A stretch of DNA of 64,000 nucleotides, taken from assembly GCA_010015805.1 (NCBI GenBank), contig ML978138.1:62001-126000 (forward strand). Reading direction: 5' to 3'. The number at the start of each line of letters is the position of its first letter. Position 1 is the stretch's first letter. The translations under genes and the position numbers were made by a program. Source of the stretch: Rhizodiscina lignyota (taxonomy: Eukaryota > Ascomycota > Dothideomycetes > Aulographales > Rhizodiscinaceae). The notes below the pieces were generated by a model. It was not told the origin of the DNA and did no database searches. It saw only the letters and a program-made list of their open reading frames with translations. Shown here one piece after another: positions 54,925-64,000 of the stretch.

Positions 54925-55127
54925 ATAGGAGATGGAGGATCCGATTTTGAAGACTTGATGAAGAGGTCATGTTTCATGCAGAGGCTCCTCAGGTGACTGG
55001 GCGGTTGTGGCCAAGGCTGGGGCAGCTTGCTTTGAAGGCCATCGAAGGTATTGAGGGTAAAGGGGAATGCATCGAAGTCAAAATCAGGGGTATTTCTCTT
55101 GTACAGTTTTCCATGCCTGGCAGGCAT
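54925..55127 (-). pseudogene. Antisense relic copy of the 5' coding part of the Ser-rich gene
   Basis: The minus strand from 55127 reads MPARHGKLYKRNTPDFDFDA, against MPATHGKLHKRNISDTS in the gene at 58038. By eye about 80% of bases match over the first ~115 bp, with few gaps, and patchy similarity (ACCTGAGGA, GACCTCTTCATC) extends another 80 bp. The copy then diverges and has no gene-like 3' part. Many differences are transitions. It sits just past the arrestin-like gene's stop, on the other strand. Confidence 0.65.
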
Positions 55128-55495
55128 GGAGGTCTTCGGATGATGGCGTCAGATGGGTTGCTTGGGTTTCTTTCGGAGTTTGTTGGGAACGGTCTGGGAT
55201 TTTCACGATGGAACGGGATACGACGAGGATTTCGAGATACCCAAAATGATCTAGCCTACGATGATAGGCTCGGTCAGCAGTAACAGTTCGGCAGAAAATA
55301 CCCTAAAATGGCGCCTGGGTTGGGGTTTACGATGGGTCTCGGGTTGATAAATTGCAGACTGATAATTTTTGTAATTCTTGGTTCAACACTAGTACATAAT
55401 TCGATTAGTATGAATGGGAGGCGCTCTTAATACATCTGATCCACCTTGAATTGGCCCTTGCGATTTAGAATGGCGGAATGATAAATGGTGAGTCG
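55128..55495. other. Short intergenic region
   Basis: Between the relic copy and the cupin gene. Nothing recognised. Confidence 0.4.
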
Positions 55496-56171
55496 TTAAG
55501 CTGCAGCTTTCGTCCAGAGATTGACCAGTGGACCGTCGGAACCATAGAGTGGATCGCACTGCGGTATCGGGACAGATCTTGCGTTCTGGGCTTTGGATTC
55601 CGTCTCTTCTGGGCCGGCCTTGCACCAGTTGTTGTCCCATTTTGGACTGCCCTGGAAGTGTGTCAGTTCGACTTACAACTGAGGTGCTGCCAGAGAATGT
55701 GATTGAAAGAGCTTCGCAGTTGGGTTTGAGAGTTGACATTTTAAGCACAGGAGGCAGAATGAGTGCCGAATGATGTGAATTGGAACAGACCTTCGGATAC
55801 AACCCCATATACTCATACCCGCCATCACTGCTTAGCGAGCAATGCGCCGTCCCAGCCGGAAGGACAATAACATCTCCCTTCGCAACATCAACCTCGACGC
55901 CACCCTTCCCGTCTAGCGGGCCTTTTCCTAGCTGTAGTCGACTAGATCCTTGGTAGATGGCATAGCACTCGTGCGTGACCGAGTGGAAGTGAGAGTTCTT
56001 GTACGGTCCCCATGTCCCGCCGGTGAGCCAATCGTTCTTCTCAATGGATTCTTGGATACTGTCTGGTGTGGGGTCGGAGAAAACGTTGCGATACACGAGG
56101 ACGGGGAATTTGGAGTTTGGGACGTGGGGGGTTGGGGAGATGTAGAATGTTTCAGGATTGGTTTGGGGCAT
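55496..56171 (-). CDS. Small cupin-domain protein (YjlB-like)
   Basis: Exons 56171-55791 and 55651-55496 join in phase to 178 residues. The 139-nt intron uses GTCTGT, a slightly weak donor, with a CTGAC branch site and TTCCAG. The junction restores YPKGSPKWDNNWCKAGPEE, the usual block after the cupin core in this group. The cupin has SHFHSVTHECYAIYQG (metal His and Glu) and GDVIVLPAGTAHCSL (last metal His). The C-terminus ends in CDPLYGSDGPLVNLWTKAAA. Such proteins bind a metal ion; activity is unknown. Confidence 0.87.
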
Positions 56172-58037
56172 TTTGTGCCCGTTTCAGATGTATTGGAGGG
56201 ATATGAAAGTGATGATAGAACAGACACGTATAGGGTTGAAGGATTGAAGGTGAATTAAAGATAAGAAAAGAAGCATGTCTATCATAAAACAGTTGGAGTT
56301 ACGAGCGGAGTAGAAGGTGACGCCATGGCCGGAACAAGATAAGCGATCCGATATTCCAGAAGATATGCAGTACGCCGAGATATTCAGGGAGCATAGGACT
56401 CGAGAGCTGTGAAAACGGATTCAATTGTTGGATTGCTACACTGTCGACATACTGAGGATCTTGTGTAGAGTTTGTTTTGGCATTTCCAAATCCGCGGCGA
56501 CTTATCTTTAGATAGTTTCGGGCGGAGCAAGCTCTTGGCTCTTCTCATATTCAGGCACAGGTACCTCTATTTCGGCTGTTGCCAGGTTTCAGTTAAATAT
56601 GTACCACCAGGCTTTGAAGAGCACTTTGACACGCGAGATTGAAGAGACAATCTGGGGTTCCGTGGCACGGGATTTTATCCGACGTCTGATCAAGAATTGG
56701 GCAGTCTGAGGGACGCGCACGCAACGCACGAACCCGGTAATCTTTGTAGGGCGGTGGTGTGGTGGTCCTTGACAATGTGATCTGCCGGGATGGGTTGTAA
56801 GGGCCAGGTGCTGAGCGATATAATATATCTCTCTCGCGGAATGTTTCCAAGTTGTTTCGACGACCCGCTCGGCTGGAGATAAAGGCGCGGAGGCTTGACC
56901 GTGTAGTGAATCCGCGATGATTGCGAATGCTGATACGAAGGTGCCGTGCTTCGCCATGCTCGCATCGCCACCAGGATATCGATCCGCTTTGGTTGCGTTG
57001 GTCAGCTTAGATAGCCGCCCCGACGGTGAGGAATAGCTAGAAATACCCAATCCAGGCGCGGCGCAGGTTGTTTCTGGCAGCGCGCCGAGCTCAGCTGGAT
57101 GCAGTTAGCAGTGGACATGCGCGGTGCTGGGGATTCCCCACAGCGCCCGGTATCGCATCCAGTCGCGTTGATTTGCGGACAGACGAGCGACATGGCCGGA
57201 TGGTTCGCTGTGGATGGGTGGGAAGGGGGCAGTGGAGGGCCAGATCAGATCATGCAGCTCCGGCAACGGAACGATGTGTTACCCGGCTGCACGAGCATGC
57301 GCGCCACGCAGCTGCAGCTCTGCAGCCGGATGTTTGCTCGCTGGACGGTGAAGATGTTGGCAGGCTGCGAGGCACAGACGGCGACATGTGGTGAGCAGCG
57401 GCGGGCGGGCGGGAGAGCAGGCGGACAGTGCCCGGGCGGGAGATGAGGCTCGGCGAGCAATTAATAGAGAGCAGCGCTGGGGAGATGAGGATTGGCGTTC
57501 CATGAATCATCATGTTGTCGAGATGGATATTCGAGGAGCGGTGCAGGGATTGGGCGTGGTGGGAGTGGAGTGGGTGCTGCTAGCAGCTGTCACCCACACA
57601 AGTGCCTCGCTTTGCACAGATACGAGACCTTCGACCTGACAGACCACCTGAACCCGCTGCGAGCAACTACAAGACCCAGGAACCGCCCCTCACCCTCTTT
57701 CTTTCGCATCTTGCTCTTCCAGCGTGCCCTCTGCCTCGCCGCCACGGCAGCGTACGCAGCCAACACGCCTGCGCCTCTGCACCCAGCGTCGAAGCCTCGT
57801 CTGCGTTTCGAAACACCATCCGCAACGATCCGCTGCCCGCAGGAATGCCCTTCAAACCCAGCTGACACGGTGCTAAACATTACGCACGCCGCTGGAAACA
57901 CTTGATACCGAAAGAGTTCCCATACCAGCAAACGTCAGACGCTGTTCGCTTCCGGTTCCTGCATCTTACGCACACAATGTCCAGCCCTGCACATATAACA
58001 CCACTCGACTTATAGAGCTCCTACACCCTCCGCCGTC
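56172..58037. promoter_or_regulatory. Long divergent intergenic region
   Basis: About 1.9 kb between the cupin and Ser-rich gene starts. Overlapping GC-rich frames at 57000-57500 exist on both strands without any motif. Most likely the promoter and leader of the Ser-rich gene. Confidence 0.45.
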
Positions 58038-59375
58038 ATGGCGACCGCGAAGACCGCCATGCCTGCCACGCATGGCAAGCTACACAAGAGAAATATCTCG
58101 GATACTTCCACTTCGATGCACTCGCCCTCGCCCTCGATGCCCTCCACAGCCTTCATGGCCAGCCGCCCCAGCCTCGACTACAAGCGCAAGGTCACATACG
58201 AGCAACCTGAGGACATGTCGACCTCTTCATCGAGCATGAAAATCAAGCCATACTTCCGCAAGCTAAGCGCCAAGGACAGTGGCATCGTCGACCTCTCACG
58301 GCCGGCCGCGGAAAATGAAGGGTTGGCAGGGCTAGGACTGGGTATAAATGACGGCCTTGGATATGGCTTCACGAGCAAGAGCGTCAGTGACGTGTCATTC
58401 GTGCCGATGGGAAGCTATTCCAAGAACCGGCACATCCGCTCGCCCTCCAATACCTCGCAGTATTCCACGGCGACAGCGAACTCACTTCAGCGACCCAACG
58501 CGCCCTACGCCCATCCTATGCGTCAAACGCCGCGACCCTACACCCCTCCCATATCCAAATCGTATACCACTTCTCTGAGCGGGCGAAACAGTGAAGACTA
58601 TGACACGATCAACGAGGCACGCCTCCCTGAAGAGGAATTGACGTTTCGGCGTCTTACGACAGCTTCAACTGATCCACAAGGCCGCGACTCGATCTCCAGC
58701 GTACCTACAAACATTGCAACGCCACAACCGCTTCACGTTCGCACTTCTGACTCTCTCACGCGATTCACTTCACCATCACAGACCTCGCTAAACATTGGAG
58801 GAAGATCACGCGGTGCTACGCTTCAGTCAGTCGACACACTCTCACCGTCTTCACGACCGAGCATGGATAAAGGCTTTGGTTTCTTCCGCGCCCATCGTGC
58901 CGATACCAACGAGTCTCTCGACCCCGATGAGAGCCGAGCGGCCAGCATCAGGGCAGCCCGCAAGGCATTCGAGGAGCGTGAGGAGGCAAAAGCAAGGAAG
59001 CTAGAGAAGGAGGAGAGTCGGCAGATGGAGCGCGAGCAGAAGAAACAGCAAAAGAAGAGTATTGATCAAAAGCGAAGAAAGTCCGAGGGCGAGGAAGGAA
59101 GGAGAAGCAGGCTGAGGAGTGACAGCAGCAACGAGAAGGTAGATGACGCTGCTGTTGCGGGCAGAGAGTATGCTACACTGAAGCCAGTCAATAGTCGCAC
59201 CCTTCCCAACCGCGTGGAACGAATTAGCCCCGGTAGGAGGTCTGACACTACGAGGAGCGAGAGGGAGAGGAACCGTGAGAGGCAGAAGCACGGCGCGAAG
59301 AGGAATTGGTTCGGCTTCCTGGCGTGGTTCAGGACTCGCCTGCTCCGGCTGGGAAGGAGGATGGGCATGTCATGA
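58038..59375 (+). CDS. Ser-rich, mostly disordered protein of unknown function
   Basis: Single exon, 445 residues. The N-terminus reads MATAKTAMPATHGKLHKRN; the MPATHGK part recurs in the relic at 54925-55127. Residues 20-290 are low-complexity Ser/Thr/Pro-rich with many phosphorylation-type sites (SPSPS, PSSRPS). Residues about 310-360 form a charged coiled coil (ESRAASIRAARKAFEEREEA). The C-terminus is basic and ends NWFGFLAWFRTRLLRLGRR, a possible membrane-binding amphipathic helix. No named family is recognised. The intact frame and clean start support a real gene. Confidence 0.75.
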   Translation: MATAKTAMPATHGKLHKRNISDTSTSMHSPSPSMPSTAFMASRPSLDYKRKVTYEQPEDMSTSSSSMKIKPYFRKLSAKDSGIVDLSRPAAENEGLAGLGLGINDGLGYGFTSKSVSDVSFVPMGSYSKNRHIRSPSNTSQYSTATANSLQRPNAPYAHPMRQTPRPYTPPISKSYTTSLSGRNSEDYDTINEARLPEEELTFRRLTTASTDPQGRDSISSVPTNIATPQPLHVRTSDSLTRFTSPSQTSLNIGGRSRGATLQSVDTLSPSSRPSMDKGFGFFRAHRADTNESLDPDESRAASIRAARKAFEEREEAKARKLEKEESRQMEREQKKQQKKSIDQKRRKSEGEEGRRSRLRSDSSNEKVDDAAVAGREYATLKPVNSRTLPNRVERISPGRRSDTTRSERERNRERQKHGAKRNWFGFLAWFRTRLLRLGRRMGMS

Positions 59376-60100
59376 TTCTCAGCTCCACGACACGCATCTC
59401 CAACGACATGCCCTCTCTGAGGGAGAGACCACGATGCGAACCACGAACCCGTATCAACGATACACGATGAAACGAACTACACATATGTACCGTGCTCATT
59501 ATTTGCATGCATTCGCACTCGCATTCATCCGTCCATCGACGGATTCATTGGCGTTCATTGGGGCATGTTACGCTCTGCATTGCCTTTTGACTTCTTTCTG
59601 CATTCACTGGGAAGCAAGGGATTGGATGGCAGATTGATATCCACGCTTCGCACACAACCGGCTGCGTTAGACAGCATAGGGTGGAGTCGTGATATGCAGG
59701 CCTTCGCATCGTCGTCGAGGCCTGCTAGGACTTTTGACGGACATTGGAGTCAGGCGTTGGTTATACCATGAGCTCGAGCCTCTCGCTCTGATTGTTTTTG
59801 GCCGCTTTAGCGGTGTTGGCTGATCATTTTTGAAATAGCGATGAATGCAAAGCATTTTCTATCATTTGAGTGCGGTTTGGCTTGGATTACTTCCAATTGA
59901 TGAGTGATGATTCACGGATCACGTGACTTTGGTACGAGCCTAAAGAGCATCTAGGTAGGTACGTCTCAGCACTGGATGCATTGATCAACTGGGCAATCAT
60001 TACAGGCCATCGTCACGGTATTCTCCATCTCCTGATATTCTAGAGTATCGCACTAGGTAGTCCCTGATTCCAGATCCCAAATATCCTTCCATCCCTCGTC
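59376..60100. other. Convergent intergenic region
   Basis: Between the Ser-rich gene and the sugar-type MFS gene. Nothing else is seen. Confidence 0.5.
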
Positions 60101-61627
60101 TCACTTCCCACCAGCATAATTCTCCACTTCAATATGCTCCACGACCTTCGGCTTCAGCACGGTATCATGCGCAATCTCTTCTAATGATCTTCCTCTCGTC
60201 TCCTTCAGGAAGCAGAACGTGAACACTGCGATCACGGCGTCAAACAGCCCCCATAGCAGGAAGGTGCCCCAACCCATGTTCGTGATCATGTACGGCGTTG
60301 TGAGGCTGAAGACGAAGTTGAACAGCCATTGCGAGGAGACTCCGATTGCGATGCCGGGCTCGCGGATGCGGGTGGGGAAGATTCTGATGCTATTAGTGTC
60401 GTGAAGGTTGGATAGAACACTGGAGGGTTGATGAGCGACTTACTCGGAAACGTAGGGCCATGGTAGCGGTCCCCAGGAGAAGTTATACGCGATGACGAAT
60501 AGGTATATCAGCGCCACCGTCGCGATGCCACTGCTTGTCACTTTTCCTTGCCCTGGCGATGGCTTCTCTTTCACCACCACCGCACAAGTGATCTGGCACG
60601 CGGCCATGAACGCGGCGCCCGCTATGAGCACCCATCGTCTGTCGACTCTATCCGCGAGGAATAAGACGAACAGTCCGCACGCAGCAACTTTGATGGCGCC
60701 AAAGATGGCTGTTAGTAGCAGGTCTTTCGATCCTCCACCAACAAGCAACTTAAAGTACTGCGGCCCAAAGTATGCAAATGCCGTTGCACCAGTCGCCTGC
60801 TGCGCAACGAAGACCCAGAAGGCAAGATTACAGCGCTTAAAGTTATCTTTCTCGAAGAGTTCCTTAATCTGAAATCCCTCCGTCTCGCGTCTTTCAATTT
60901 CCAAACCCGTTCTTATTTCCATAAACTCTTCTTCCACCTCCGCTGTATCCCCACCCCTAATCCAAACCAAACTCTTTCTCGCCTCTTCCTCCCGTCCCTT
61001 CTTCATCAGCCACCTAACACTCTCCTTCACCGTGATCATCCCCAACCCCAGAAATCCCGCGGGCAGCAACTGCAGTCCAATCGGGATCTGCCACTGCCTC
61101 GCCTCACCCCCTTTAATCCTCTGCTGCACCCCATAGTCGATCCAATAACTCGTAAATATCCCGAGCGTATAGAAAAGCTGGAAGAAACTCCCAATCTGCC
61201 CCCTCAACTCCTTCGGACTCATCTCACTACTGAACATAGGCACCACCACGCTCGCCGCGCCTAACCCCAGCCCCGCAATCACCCGCGCGACGTAAAACGC
61301 TGCCAGACTTCCCGTGTTGATCGTCTGGATCAGCGCGCCGATGCAGAACACCACACTGCTCAGCATCAGCGCCTTGCGTCGCCCGAGGATGTTGGTGATC
61401 GGCCAGATGAAGAAGCACGCGACGAAGGCACCGAGTTGTTGGAGGCCGACGGCGAGGGAGTTTGTGCGTGTGCTGTGCGCGGCGGGCGCGTGGTAGTCGG
61501 ATAGGAAGGAGGGAAGCGTGAGCACGCCGCCGACGATGCCGCTGTCGTAGCCGAAGAGGAAACCGCCCATACAGACGACGCTGCCGAGATAGTAGGCGCG
61601 GAGGTTGCCCAGGAGATGCGGTTTCAT
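60101..61627 (-). CDS. MFS sugar transporter family protein
   Basis: Exons 61627-60444 and 60383-60101 give 488 residues; the 60-nt intron (GTAAGT, ACTAAT, TCAG) joins PYVSE to IFPTRIREPG in phase. The sugar-porter signatures are FLFGYDSGIVGG after the first helix, the loop LGRRKALMLSSV, RVIAGLGLGAAS, EMSPKELRGQ, SVRWLMKKGREEEA and the second-exon FLKETRGRSLEEI. Twelve membrane segments are expected. These carry hexoses, disaccharides or other sugars, often with protons. It is short compared with some fungal hexose transporters but complete. Confidence 0.92.

Positions 61628-64000
<2,373 letters not shown>

Noticed and set aside
57000-57500. Several overlapping GC-rich frames on both strands
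   Set aside because: No recognisable motifs, no consistent splice structure; typical chance frames in GC-rich leader DNA.

Overview
This window looks like nuclear DNA of a filamentous ascomycete (Pezizomycotina, perhaps Dothideomycetes; the class is inference). It has short introns of about 50-63 nt with GT/AG ends and CTAAC or CTGAC branch sites, two HET-domain genes, a Zn2Cys6 regulator, MFS and ABC transporters, and a transposon so depleted in CA/TG and rich in TA that it carries the mark of repeat-induced point mutation (RIP). Most gene models below were built by hand from open frames joined at splice sites with matching phase. Many differ from single open frames: spliced secreted, cupin, GFA, CDC20, TDT, MFS and succinyl-CoA ligase genes.

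Layout. 0-8 kb: end of an ABCB-type transporter, a formyltransferase-fold protein, a large secreted DUF7029-like protein and a small secreted Thr-rich/Cys-rich protein. 8.3-11.6 kb: a RIP-degraded hAT DNA transposon, still recognisable by its BED finger, RWNSTY motif and C-terminal dimerisation region. It holds a nested 0.42-kb insertion with a perfect 64-bp palindrome. 11.7-28.3 kb: a C2H2-like gene with an apparent one-base frameshift, a small TM protein, an NFKBIL1-like protein, a HET gene, a secreted protein, an NSRP1-like splicing factor, a coiled-coil protein and a second HET gene with a GC-AG intron.

28.8-43.1 kb: the most interesting part, a compact block that looks like an undescribed catabolic gene cluster. 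It carries beta and alpha subunits of a succinyl-CoA-ligase-type enzyme about 10 kb apart, a type-2 malate/lactate dehydrogenase, a 3-hydroxyisobutyrate-dehydrogenase-type enzyme, a lactonase-like metallo-beta-lactamase-fold hydrolase, an MFS transporter of the anion:cation symporter type, a Zn2Cys6 regulator and a TDT-family (Mae1-type) dicarboxylate transporter. Read together they suggest uptake of a (hydroxy)dicarboxylate or its lactone, ring opening, oxidation and CoA activation or release in mitochondria under a local regulator. The substrate cannot be read from sequence.

43.9-64 kb: mostly housekeeping and accessory genes: CDC20, a large PPxY protein with six 11-residue repeats, a GFA/CENP-V domain protein, an arrestin-like adaptor with a PPxY motif, an antisense relic of the Ser-rich gene found 3 kb further on, a cupin, the Ser-rich gene itself, a sugar-type MFS transporter and the 5' part of a sulfatase running off the window end. 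No rRNA, convincing tRNA or CRISPR was seen.
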